The notes: a model not told the origin generated them from the sequence alone. 64,000 nucleotides of DNA from [Actinobacillus] rossii (GCA_900444965.1 UFRQ01000003.1:2294001-2358000), one strand, 5' to 3'; positions 19,070 to 27,116 are shown, counted from the stretch's first letter. Made by a program: numbers and translations.

Positions 19070-20507
19070 AACCAAAGCGAAGAAAAACACCACTACGACC
19101 GACACGGTAATCTGATTCGTTATACCGATGCTAATGGCGTAGATTGGCAGTTCAAATACGGTGCTTTTGATTTTTCACAGTATCGACCAACAACTGCACT
19201 TTGAATACGATGTGCTTGACCGCATTGTCAAAGAAACCCAAAACCACGGCGAAATTCACCGCACTTATGACGATGAACATCAAACGCTCACTCGCACGCT
19301 GTTCATTAAAGACGAACAAGGGCAACTGAATACCCCTTCGCCGATTATCACCACCTTTAAATACAATCAGGTTGGCGAGTTAATTCAACTGGATTTACCC
19401 GAAACAAGCGGTCAAAAACACACATTATTTTTCCAATATGACCAAAACGGCAATGAAATCCACCGCACTTCTCATCAAGGCTTTATCCTTAACCAACGCT
19501 TTGATGAAATGGATTGCTTAGTTCAGCAACGTGCCGGTTGGGAGCCGGAGCAGTTTTTTGATAAAGACGAACTGCGAGCCACGGGCATTGATGCCCCGAG
19601 TTTTGCGGAAGTAAACAAAAGCTATCGTTATGATAACGCCCTGAATACCATTGAAACCAAAGACAAAGGCGAACAGCTTTATTTTACGCTTAACAAAAAC
19701 AACCAAATCACCGCCGTTCACAACCAAAACCGTGAGCAGGAGCGTTATGCCTATGATAGTTGTGGCTATCTCACCCAACAGGCACAGGCAGAATATGGCT
19801 TTACCCGAGATGAACTAAACCCCGAATATCAGCAACAACGCCTTATTCAACACAGTGATATTTACCAACAAGGGCATAAACTTAATCGGTTAAATCACCA
19901 TTACTACCGCTACGACAACGCCGGCAGACTGACTGAAAAAACAGAAATTCGAGACGGGTTTAGACAAAAAACTACCTATTACCGCTGGAATGCCAACAAC
20001 CAACTAACCGGCATCACCAACGACAAAGGCGAGGTGTGGTATTACAAATATGACGCCTTAGGCAGACGGATTTCAAAAGAATGTCCGCAACAGCACCTAA
20101 GCATTGAATACTTGTGGGACGGCGACCAGCTTGCCTACACGCAGACCTTTAAAAACGGCAAGCTCGACAGCCAACGCCACAGCGTATTCAACGGCTGGCA
20201 ACTGCTCGCCCAACAGGACAGCTATCAACAAATTAAGCAAACTATTGACGGTAATCTCGTCGAATGGAGATTGGAGACAGGCTACGCCGTCTGCCAACCC
20301 AACGGACAAGTACTTGCTCTACTCAACCCCAAAGGTAGAACCCTTTGGCGAAAAGAGAAACAAACACTTTGGGGCTTATGCTTTGCTAATGAATACAAGC
20401 AACCGAACCCGATTGACCCACAGCTTTTATTTGCCGGGCAATGGGTAGATGAAGAAAGTGGGTTGGCGTATAAATTACCATTACTACCGCAAGCTGACAG
20501 ATTATAA
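19070..20507 (+). pseudogene. Displaced (orphan) Rhs core fragment
   Basis: A headless, tipless Rhs piece. 19070-19173 matches 16064-16167 with a few changes. About 326 bp of the parent is then missing, which breaks the frame. 19179-20311 is identical base for base to 16499-17631 (1133 bp, constant offset 2680). Beyond that the match weakens and stops at about 20473, just before the closing DPxGL motif. An open frame of 448 codons from a GTG at 19161 exists but has no real start signal. It ends after GLAYKLPLLPQADRL without a toxin tip, so it is not a functional effector. It could serve as a recombination donor. Confidence 0.85.
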
Positions 20508-20576
20508 AATTCTGATGTATAAGGGGGATGATTTTGATATACTTCTACCCCAAATTTAATTAACGATACAACTTCA

Positions 20577-21311
20577 ATGAAGTTTCTGATAAAAAACAAT
20601 ACGGTAACTATATCTGACAAGAACAAAATTCCTGAGATTCAACGCCATGAATGGGAGAATAGTTATTTATATTCAGTTATTCAGAGAGAAATTATTCGTC
20701 GTTCTGCAAAAAGACCCGCTGGAGATAATTGCCCAATGCTATATGCTATGAAGAATAGCGATGGGCTTATAACATCAAAAGAGACGATTTCTAATTTATA
20801 CAACGATTATGTGGCTCGTTCAATTACCAACTATTTTGGTGATAAATGCTATTTTGATCTTATTATTCCGATGCCCTCAAGCTGTAGCATTCCTTCAGAT
20901 ATAGCTAAGATAATACAAGATCTCTATAATATTGATATTTTTGATGTTACAGGTCAGATTGTTAAAAAAGAACCTTCTGAAATGATTGAATTCATTTCGT
21001 CGAATAGGAATATTCCAGATAGATGTAAACAGTCTATTGTAACGGCATTAAATAGAAATAAAGATAAATTAAATATTAAGAATGTAAAAGTCCAAGATAG
21101 ACATTATTTATTTCCCATCCTAAAAACATTAGGAAAAGCTGAAATATTTGCTCATTATTCCCCTGTAAATATTTTACTTATTGATGACATTTTTACATCT
21201 GGATTAACATTATCTAGCATGAAAAAAATATTGAGTGATGTTTATCCTAATGCCCAAATTTCTGCATTAACATTATTTAGCCCTTTACCAGAAACGCTAA
21301 ATAAGTGTTGA
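20577..21311 (+). CDS. ComF-like phosphoribosyltransferase
   Basis: A 244-residue protein with the type I phosphoribosyltransferase signature ILLIDDIFTSGLTL (about 202-215, PRPP-binding loop) and an upstream IIPMPSSC segment. It is paralogous to the protein at 29976-30575: both share RP-G--CP--YA-K near the N-terminus, I-PMPSSC, and the PRPP loop. ComF-like proteins occur in DNA uptake and in mobile elements, where the substrate is unknown. It lies between the Rhs remnant and the integrase, so it may be the outermost ICE gene on this side. No clear Shine-Dalgarno precedes the ATG. Confidence 0.75.
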   Translation: MKFLIKNNTVTISDKNKIPEIQRHEWENSYLYSVIQREIIRRSAKRPAGDNCPMLYAMKNSDGLITSKETISNLYNDYVARSITNYFGDKCYFDLIIPMPSSCSIPSDIAKIIQDLYNIDIFDVTGQIVKKEPSEMIEFISSNRNIPDRCKQSIVTALNRNKDKLNIKNVKVQDRHYLFPILKTLGKAEIFAHYSPVNILLIDDIFTSGLTLSSMKKILSDVYPNAQISALTLFSPLPETLNKC

Positions 21312-21361
21312 CATCAGTCTATTATTCCGATAAGCTCTTCAGCATCATTCTTATGAAGTAA

Positions 21362-21470
21362 GGATGAATGATTGGGAAAATGTCCCCTCGATCATTTAAA
21401 AGGCAGGGATCCGAGTACTTGTACGAACCAATCTTAGATTGGGTTTGTTAGGCGCGGCTAACAAAGTATG
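21362..21470. other. Cluster of perfect hairpins between phosphoribosyltransferase and integrase
   Basis: Consecutive inverted repeats: AATGAT...ATCATT enclosing GGG/CCC (about 21367-21399), CCAATC-TTA-GATTGG (about 21428-21442), and TTTGTTAG-GCGCGG-CTAACAAA (about 21444-21466). They lie where the left attachment end of the ICE would be expected, next to the integrase 3' end. They may be integrase arm or core sites, or a structured transcript. No tRNA 3' end was recognised here. Confidence 0.45.
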
Positions 21471-21474
21471 TAAT

Positions 21475-21501
21475 GGGGAGCTTATGCTCCCCTTCATTTT
21501 T
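21475..21501. terminator. Bidirectional terminator between phosphoribosyltransferase and integrase
   Basis: GGGGAGC (21475-21481), loop TTAT, GCTCCCC (21486-21492), then a T-rich tail in the plus direction. It separates the convergent phosphoribosyltransferase and integrase genes. Confidence 0.7.
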
Positions 21502-21522
21502 CTAATGATCTTTATAAAAAAG

Positions 21523-22344
21523 TTACAGCATATTTACTGATTCTCTCAGCATTTCTACATCATGTTCAATATAGCCAAGTGTTACGCTGATATCCTTGTG
21601 TCCTAACAGCTTCTGAACCACATAAACATTTTCAGGGTTCTTCATTAGCAGTGTTGCAACTGTATGTCTAAAACGATGAGGCGATGAGATAAATCCAACG
21701 ACTTCAGATATACATCTAAAAATATGTGTTACCTGATTGACACTCATTGGTTTTCCTTTCCTACGACTTACCTTAGAAAACAGATTAAAATTAAATAGTT
21801 GGCTACTTATGGGTTGTTTTCGTTCTTTTAGCTTCCTTAATAAAAGCTCTATATGCGGATATAAATTATCTGAAATGGGTATCAAATGATAATCATGATT
21901 TTTGTTAATTTCAGGAGAAATATGAATCACCCGCCGGCTTAAATCAACATCTTGTATTTTTAACTTAACTAACTGTGAGCGTCTAACTCCTGTACAACGT
22001 AGGGTCATCACTAAACAATTAATAAACCAACTTGGTTTTAACATTTCAGGCAATATAATATTTCCTTCTAGTGCATAGCTTAATTGATCTAGTTGTTCTT
22101 TTGAGAGCGTTTTCTTTTTATGTTTAGATTCCTTGATGAAAAGCCCATAAAATGGATTACTTGAGATATGGATAATATTGTGCTTAATACCTACATTGTA
22201 TATTGCTTTCAGATGTCTAACATAATTATTCCATGTGACAGGCTTAATTTTCACACCTAGAATTTCATTTCTCCAAGTAATTAAATCTACATCGCTGATA
22301 CTTTCTGCGGTTCTATTAGGAAATCTTCGTTGAATAATATTCAT
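21523..22344 (-). CDS. int: Tyrosine recombinase / ICE integrase (5' end frameshifted)
   Basis: A 273-residue phage-type integrase that would catalyse ICE excision and integration. Catalytic set visible: Arg about 121 (TGVRRSQL), Lys about 148, H223-x-x-R226 (SPHRFRHT), His 249 (LLGHKD) and nucleophile Tyr 258 (SVTLGYIE). The core-binding domain is truncated at the internal ATG. The natural start is probably the ATG at 22441, from which the frame is lost in a run of nine A (see next entry). traI ends 4 bp upstream of that ATG, so int is the last gene of the traI transcript. Activity depends on whether the frame is restored. Confidence 0.88.
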   Translation of the reverse strand: MNIIQRRFPNRTAESISDVDLITWRNEILGVKIKPVTWNNYVRHLKAIYNVGIKHNIIHISSNPFYGLFIKESKHKKKTLSKEQLDQLSYALEGNIILPEMLKPSWFINCLVMTLRCTGVRRSQLVKLKIQDVDLSRRVIHISPEINKNHDYHLIPISDNLYPHIELLLRKLKERKQPISSQLFNFNLFSKVSRRKGKPMSVNQVTHIFRCISEVVGFISSPHRFRHTVATLLMKNPENVYVVQKLLGHKDISVTLGYIEHDVEMLRESVNML

Positions 22345-22441
22345 TACATTTCTGTAACTACGTTTTGTATCAGGGCGTAAATAACTCCGATAGAAAAAAA
22401 AACTGCTCTAATAGCTCACTAAAAGATACGGATTTATTCAT
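22345..22441 (-). other. Out-of-frame 5' segment of the integrase gene with a 9-A slip tract
   Basis: From the ATG at 22441 the minus strand encodes MNKSVSFSELLEQFF and then meets nine T (plus-strand A at 22394-22402). With one T fewer, the frame continues FYRSYLRPDTKRSYRNV straight into the MNIIQRRF start of the integrase, restoring a normal core-binding N-terminus. As written the reading stops at TGA after LFTP. This may be real phase variation, programmed slippage, a fixed mutation or a sequencing error. Confidence 0.8.
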
Positions 22442-22445
22442 ATAC

Positions 22446-24380
22446 CTATTCCTCTTTTTGTAAAGTTAAACATAAATTATTTAATAAGACTGTATCTCCA
22501 AAAAAGAGATGTGTATCTTTTATCAAATATCCAATTAAATATGAAGTTTTTCTTGGTCCTATAACGGTACAACGCCAAAAATTTATAGTATCCGATTTAC
22601 CGTTAATAACAACATTTCTCGGGGTATGTAATCCTAGTTCTTGAAATTTGTACTGTAAATTCGTAATAGCATCTTTATCATAGGGCATCCCCATTTCTTG
22701 TAGAAAATGTTCAAATATAGTTGGTGATACAAGAAATAATGCATTCTCAACAATATGTAATTTGGCTGTATTTTTACTGATTGCAAATTTATTTTGAGCA
22801 ATGCCTGCTTTTAGCCAATCTACGAATTGTTGCCCTAAGTGTAATTTTTCAGAAGAAGTTGATATATTTTTAGAATGCTGAGGTTCTATTGGTTGGCTTA
22901 TATTGAGGGCTGCTTCTACAATATTTGCTGGTTCAGTGAATGAATTAGTATTCTCTTCCACATTTTCAATCACTGGTTCAGAATAGATATTATCTTTTGC
23001 TGGTTCAGCATTGATATTTACGTCAAACATGTTGAGTAGTTGTTCTGTTAAATCATTTTCATCCTCTGAAGATGTGTTATTTGTTACTGCAACTTTAATT
23101 TGAGCTGGTTCAGCCTTTATTACTTTGGCTTCCTGTACAGGTAGTGATACTTGTTGAGGCTCAGGCACAATCAATTCTGACGCAGTTAAATGTTCATTTT
23201 CTTGTGAATTTGTTTCTACTTTAACTTTACCCGCAAAATATTGCGGTCTAACACTGACATTTTCCCAAGCAACTTCAGGTTTTATTTTCAACAAGGTAAA
23301 TGATGAGGGTGGAGTCCAACCTGAATCAGCTTGGATTCGACAATGCCATATTGCAGTACCTTCGCTTGTTGCTTCCACAATACCTAACGATTGCATTTCA
23401 TCAAATAACTTCCCATTATCTTTAGCTACTGAAATACCTTGACCCAACAAATAAGCTCGAATACTATCCGCGGTTGTTTTACTCATCAACCATAACCCAT
23501 CTTCTGTAAACCAGCCATCAGCAGGGCCTTTAGGTGTATTTAACTTAATTTTATGTTCCAGCAAATAACGTAATGCTACAACTAATTGCTTAGCAAGCGA
23601 ATTAACAGGACGTTGTACTAATTTATTGACATCTCCCCCTAAAGCGAGGGTAACGCTGTGTTGATCGGCTTTTTGAATAATTTCAGATAACAATCCTGCT
23701 TTATCATAATGACCCGCCATTGCATACATAAGTGATGATAGAACTTCTGGAAATTGAGCTATCCAATCAAATGCTGATTTGGGTATAATTTGGTTTGCTA
23801 AAAACCCTCCTAAAATAGGATGAAGTTCATAATCTCTCCCTTTAATATATTTAAATTTATAAGACTGAGAAGGTACACCATTCCATGCAAACCATCGGCT
23901 ACCATCTTTCAAAATAATTTCAATATCTGTGATAACTTTACCAATATCATGTACAAGAGCAATGTAAATTGCTGCTGCAGTCCAAGCATCGCGTTGTTTA
24001 GATTGATCTTCTGGTGTCGCATTCGGAGGCAAAACATAACTTTGGCGTAATTTGGCAGAAAATGCGATGACTTCTAACCCATGATCAAGCATACCACCTA
24101 TATGAGAATGGTGATGAGTTTCTGATGCTGGGAGTAACTGTACAATCTCAGCATAATTTTTTATTGGTTTCAGATAAAGTGTATTAAACATTTTTCTATC
24201 CATAGATACTTGTTGCCAAAGTAAGCCTAAATATTTTTTTCGTAAATCAGTATTGAGTAATTCATCTGCATTTTTGGGGTAAATCCATCCCTCGTTATCT
24301 TGTACCAAACTTGTATTACCTGATTCTGATATGGCTTGAGGCAGCTCTTTTTTGAGAAATTTATTTAATAGTTTAAACAT
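22446..24380 (-). CDS. traI: MobH-family relaxase TraI
   Basis: A 644-residue relaxase of the TraI_2/MobH type used by SXT- and ICEHin1056/PAGI-2-class ICEs. It has an HD-like domain with ETHHHSHIGGMLDHGLE (about 80-97) and ALVHDIGKV (about 140-148), and a linker rich in E/P/Q (about 385-510). A C-terminal TraI_2_C-like domain follows, with the WRCTVIGPR segment. It nicks oriT and pilots the transferred strand. The gene is followed by int 4 bp later. Cargo remnants, not ICE backbone, lie upstream. Confidence 0.92.
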   Translation of the reverse strand: MFKLLNKFLKKELPQAISESGNTSLVQDNEGWIYPKNADELLNTDLRKKYLGLLWQQVSMDRKMFNTLYLKPIKNYAEIVQLLPASETHHHSHIGGMLDHGLEVIAFSAKLRQSYVLPPNATPEDQSKQRDAWTAAAIYIALVHDIGKVITDIEIILKDGSRWFAWNGVPSQSYKFKYIKGRDYELHPILGGFLANQIIPKSAFDWIAQFPEVLSSLMYAMAGHYDKAGLLSEIIQKADQHSVTLALGGDVNKLVQRPVNSLAKQLVVALRYLLEHKIKLNTPKGPADGWFTEDGLWLMSKTTADSIRAYLLGQGISVAKDNGKLFDEMQSLGIVEATSEGTAIWHCRIQADSGWTPPSSFTLLKIKPEVAWENVSVRPQYFAGKVKVETNSQENEHLTASELIVPEPQQVSLPVQEAKVIKAEPAQIKVAVTNNTSSEDENDLTEQLLNMFDVNINAEPAKDNIYSEPVIENVEENTNSFTEPANIVEAALNISQPIEPQHSKNISTSSEKLHLGQQFVDWLKAGIAQNKFAISKNTAKLHIVENALFLVSPTIFEHFLQEMGMPYDKDAITNLQYKFQELGLHTPRNVVINGKSDTINFWRCTVIGPRKTSYLIGYLIKDTHLFFGDTVLLNNLCLTLQKEE

Positions 24381-24496
24381 ATATGCTCTCTAATTATCGT
24401 GTGATAGTACGGCCCTTTAGCCTTTTCGCCTTTTTAGGTAAGACCTTTCCCCTTGGAAGGTTACCCTTAAACCCTTATAGGCTTTCCTTTATCCCT

Positions 24497-24745
24497 TTAC
24501 CATTTAGACTGTTTTCCAACTTTAGCCAAATCATTCCAATCTCCCGCTTTGCCTGTCCATAAGCTGTGTAAATCTTGATAATGTGCATAGTTATAAAGCA
24601 ATTCCGTTTCTTGTGGAATAGCTGGTTTTTGTTCGATGACACAATCAAAATCTAGCATTTGTTTTAGTTCAGTTTCTGAATATGGTGACGAACTTGCTGA
24701 ACAGGCGGTCAAAGCGAACAATACAAGCGGTAGGATTTTTTTCAT
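24497..24745 (-). pseudogene. 5' fragment of a DUF6396-type lipoprotein gene
   Basis: From the ATG at 24745 the frame encodes a lipoprotein signal (MKKILPLVLFALTAC, lipobox Cys about 15) and a helical TPR/Sel1-like segment ending in GKAGDWNDLAK. The last residues, VGKQSKW, do not fit. I recognise this as the N-terminal part of DUF6396-type lipoproteins found near T6SS or polymorphic toxins. The matching C-terminal part occurs separately at 26228-26815. The 82-codon frame is therefore probably a truncated gene. A longer start at 24772 would spoil the signal peptide. Confidence 0.6.
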
Positions 24746-24811
24746 TTTTTCGGTATTATGCAGCAGTTGCACAAAACCTAAAATTCAATCGTAACCGCAG
24801 TGAAATTTTTG

Positions 24812-24840
24812 ATGCCCTTAATCGTTAAGGGCATTTATTT
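24812..24840 (+). terminator. Perfect hairpin terminator
   Basis: ATGCCCTTAA (24812-24821), loop TCG, TTAAGGGCAT (24825-24834), followed by TTATTTT. A perfect 10-bp stem with a T-rich tail in the plus direction. No intact plus-strand gene precedes it, so it is likely a leftover of the cargo that decayed here. Confidence 0.55.
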
Positions 24841-24879
24841 TGGTAAATTTTAGCTGATTTTCCCACTTATTTACCAATG

Positions 24880-24980
24880 TTATTGATTTGTGATGTAAAT
24901 TTTCCCATCAATAGGCTTAGCCAATCCGCTCAACATTGTCAAAGGTAAGCCGATTTCCCTGTATATTCCAATTAGTTTTG
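24880..24980 (-). pseudogene. C-terminal tail of a DUF2931-like immunity lipoprotein gene
   Basis: A minus-strand frame ending at the TAA at 24880-24882 reads YREIGLPLTMLSGLAKPIDG, then KIYITNQ. This resembles the C-terminus of DUF2931 lipoproteins, often encoded beside T6SS effectors. Nothing of the N-terminal part is found upstream, where another remnant begins. Family recognition is by eye on about 30 residues, so it is tentative. Confidence 0.4.
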
Positions 24981-24992
24981 CAATTAAGAAAA

Positions 24993-25335
24993 TTAGGTTG
25001 CCAGTAACTCTTGCTCGTACTTCATTCTTTCATTGAGATTTTTGAAGTAGGACTGGAAAATTTCTTCGGGGCCAAATGCGATCATACCTATAAGCTCTTG
25101 CGTGCGGTGATTTCCTTGCCAGTAACCTACCCATTCCCTTAATGGTAATGCCCATAAACAACGTTTAAGAATATCACTAAACAGCCCACCATTAGATTTT
25201 TGGCGGTTATCTGACATAAACGCTGCTTGGTTGGCATAATGTAAGGCGTATTTATTGTCGCATTTGTGATGTACACTACGATGTAAATCACGGAAACGAG
25301 CGTTACCCCAATAATTGGAGCCAGTTGATTATTGA
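24993..25335 (-). pseudogene. C-terminal remnant of an unidentified protein, possibly a T6SS effector
   Basis: The frame is open from just after a TAA at about 25335 and reads SNYWGNARFRDLHRSVHHKC through LPLREWVGYWQGNHR to KYEQELLAT. The 74-codon piece from the ATG at 25217 is only its end: the coding pattern clearly continues upstream of that ATG without a start. I cannot name the family. Its position between an immunity-like tail and other T6SS debris suggests the end of an effector gene. It has lost its 5' part. Confidence 0.45.
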
Positions 25336-25505
25336 AAGAGTGGGGTGAGACTTTTTACGTTTATAAGCTATATGCAGATTTTGTGGTGTATGTCTTGGGG
25401 CAAGTCTGTCAAACTTAGTGAGTTTAAGTTTGGCGTAGGTAACCTTAAAATAAAATTATTGCATTTTGTAGCCAAGTGATTACAATACTATTCAAAGGAG
25501 AATTT

Positions 25506-25820
25506 ATGAACGTCATAGAAACTACGCTTATTTTTGATGAATGGCTGGATAATCTGAAAGATCTAAGGGCTAAAATGCAGATTGTTACGCGTATCCGTCG
25601 TGCTGAAAATGGGAATTTTGGCGATCATAAGCCGTTGCCCAACACCGGTGGCGTAAGTGAAATGCGTTTAGATGTTGAAAAAGGGTATCGCATTTATTTC
25701 GGTCAGATTGGTGAAATCACTTATATTCTCACGAATGGCGGTGATAAAAGTAGCCAACAAGCCGATATAGAAAAAGCAAAAGCGTTATTTGCACAGATAA
25801 AACAACAGAAAAAGGAATAA
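25506..25820 (+). CDS. RelE/ParE-family toxin (addiction module killer, COG3657 type)
   Basis: A 104-residue toxin starting at the ATG 25506, chosen because an AAAGGAG Shine-Dalgarno lies 6 bp before it. Frames opened further upstream have no such signal. The pattern TLIFDEWLDNLKDLRAKMQI, then RIRRAENGNFGDHKPL and GVSEMRLDVEKGYRIYF is typical of the small RelE-like group whose members inhibit translation. It overlaps no other gene and is followed 4 bp later by its antitoxin. It is the only intact module in a field of remnants, consistent with selection for retention. Confidence 0.85.
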   Translation: MNVIETTLIFDEWLDNLKDLRAKMQIVTRIRRAENGNFGDHKPLPNTGGVSEMRLDVEKGYRIYFGQIGEITYILTNGGDKSSQQADIEKAKALFAQIKQQKKE

Positions 25821-25824
25821 TAAT

Positions 25825-26112
25825 ATGATTGAAACCAACCGCTTTGATATTGTCAAATACTTAGATAGCGATGAGGCAATAGCTATTTATTTAACTGAAA
25901 TTGCAGAAACAGGCGATAGTAATGATTTTATTGTTGCACTGGGTGATGTTGCTAGAGCAAAAGGGATTGCAGAAATCGCACAAAAAACAGGTCTTGCTCG
26001 TGAAAGCATTTATAAAGCCTTAACCAGTGGAGCTAAACCACGTTTTGATACAATTATGCGGATTATGAATGCTCTCAATCTTAAACCACAATACGCAATC
26101 AATTTAAGCTAA
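25825..26112 (+). CDS. Addiction module antitoxin (HigA-like, COG3636 type)
   Basis: A 95-residue helix-turn-helix protein paired with the toxin just upstream. The HTH reads GIAEIAQKTGLARESIYKAL (about 50-69). The conserved MIETNRFDIVKYLDSDEAIAIYL type N-terminus and RFDTIMRIMNALNL C-terminal segment are standard for this antitoxin family. It should bind and neutralise the toxin and repress the pair. Toxin-first order is usual for this subgroup. Confidence 0.88.
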   Translation: MIETNRFDIVKYLDSDEAIAIYLTEIAETGDSNDFIVALGDVARAKGIAEIAQKTGLARESIYKALTSGAKPRFDTIMRIMNALNLKPQYAINLS

Positions 26113-26115
26113 TCA

Positions 26116-26157
26116 TCACAAAGCGAACAATACAAGCGGTAGCATTTTTTTCATTTT
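26116..26157 (-). repeat. Second copy of the DUF6396 lipoprotein 5' end
   Basis: About 42 bp nearly identical to 24709-24751, including the uptake-type word ACAAGCGGT and the first codons MKKMLPLVLFAL before a stop. It is a duplicated gene start without a gene, showing that this islet was rearranged through copies of the same lipoprotein family. Confidence 0.65.
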
Positions 26158-26180
26158 TTGCCAATTCCTTAATAAAAACT

Positions 26181-26222
26181 AACCGCACTTTAGCAGATTT
26201 CACGCCAAAGTGCGATTAAAAA
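26181..26222 (-). terminator. Paired uptake-signal terminator of the DUF6396 remnant
   Basis: ACCGCACTTT and AAAGTGCG face each other 26182-26215, with a T run on the minus-strand side. It is of the AAGTGCGGT (H. influenzae) type, unlike the ACAAGCGGT-type terminator at 19004. It sits 6 bp after the stop of the DUF6396 remnant and fits as its terminator. Confidence 0.6.
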
Positions 26223-26227
26223 TAGCG

Positions 26228-26815
26228 TTATTTTTTCAACGGTAAGCCCGTTTGCCAATCCAGCCCGGCTTTTTCCGCTAATTTTTTCATTAGCTCATCA
26301 CTTGGTTTTTCCGGTGAAGGGCCTTCAAACCAACGCTGAAAGGCAATTTTACCGTCCCAAGCAGGCAGTTTTGCCGGCGGAAGGGGGACGATGTCGTCTA
26401 GGTCGGGGACTTTGGGATCGAGAAAGTCGTTGCGAGAAAGGTATTCTTAGATCATTTCATAGCGTCTCGCACGTTCTAGATCAGTAGCTTTAATACCTAT
26501 ATAATCTAGTTTATTACTTTCGGGGATAACTTTTTTAAACGCAGTTGATAATCTTCCGGCTGTTTCTGCATTGCCGTTTTTAGCTCCTTGATGAAAAGCC
26601 TTTACTGTCTCTGAAAATTTATTATCTATTTTGTTAGATATTCCTAATTTTAATGATGCAATACCATTTCCTTGATTTGAAAAACAATTTAGTAGTTTCT
26701 CACTAACACTCATTCGCAATGAGAAAGTATTCTTATCATCAATATTTTCTAGTAACTGTATAGCTAAACTATATTGTATCTCTATTACCCATATCAGCCG
26801 CTTTTCTTAGATAGA
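26228..26815 (-). pseudogene. DUF6396 immunity-like gene, broken by a nonsense codon and a frameshift
   Basis: Reading leftwards: LRKAADMGNRDTI (from about 26813), a frameshift near 26775, then YSLAIQLLENIDDKNTF and a Sel1-like helical repeat, ending in ERARRYEMI with an in-frame TAA (26447-26449). Directly after it the same frame continues EYLSRNDFLDPKVPDLDD, VPLPPAKLPAWDGKIAF, then WFEGPSPEKPSDEL to the natural stop at 26228. The PLPPAKLPxWDG signature marks DUF6396. Two lesions are therefore enough to explain the gene. A 90-codon piece (26447-26719) is only its middle. The 5' end abuts the vgrG fragment. Confidence 0.7.
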
Positions 26816-26819
26816 GAGG

Positions 26820-26960
26820 GGACAAGAAATCATCGTCAGTTTCCAAGAAGGCGACGCTGACCAACCGATTATCACGGGACATATTTATAACACCCTACAA
26901 GTTCCACCGGGTCGCTTCCCCACAGCAAAACGCAAATGTACATCAAATCTAAAACCTTAA
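26820..26960 (+). pseudogene. vgrG (TssI) 3'-region fragment
   Basis: A plus-strand frame reads GQEIIVSFQEGDADQPIITG, then HIYNTLQVPPGRFPTAKRKC, and ends at TAA 26958-26960. This is the GxEVxVxFLEGDPDxPxITGxVYN region of the VgrG gp5-like domain. Both sides are lost. It joins the DUF6396 remnant directly, the normal neighbourhood of a vgrG-effector-immunity islet. Its source T6SS operon is about 14 kb away and lacks vgrG in this window. Confidence 0.8.
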
Positions 26961-27080
26961 TCTAGTTTGTTGATAACTACTGATTTGGAAAACGCTTAAA
27001 AACTTTAGTAATAAATTCATTAGAGTGATAAGTATAATATTTAGATTTGCTCAGCACACTGTTTTGTTGCATAGTACTAA

Positions 27081-27112
27081 AAAACTCCCTAGCTAAAAAG
27101 CTAAGGAGTTTT
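27081..27112 (-). terminator. Terminator of the DUF1281-end accessory operon
   Basis: AAAACTCC...CTAGCT / AGCTAAGGAGTTTT form a strong hairpin with A and T runs on both sides, 5 bp after the DUF1281 stop on the minus strand. It closes the operon running from 32338. The 26961-27080 stretch before it has no gene that I can support. Confidence 0.75.
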
Positions 27113-27116
27113 ATCA

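Noticed and set aside
19161..20507. 448-codon Rhs frame as a functional orphan effector
   Set aside because: It starts at a GTG without signal after a frame-breaking deletion, and lacks the DPxGL closure and any toxin tip.
21444..21470. GTTAGGC...GCTAAC hairpin that looks like an integron attC site
   Set aside because: The order of the conserved heptamers is reversed relative to attC, the spacing is too short, and there is no IntI-type integrase; the integrase here lacks the IntI extra helix.
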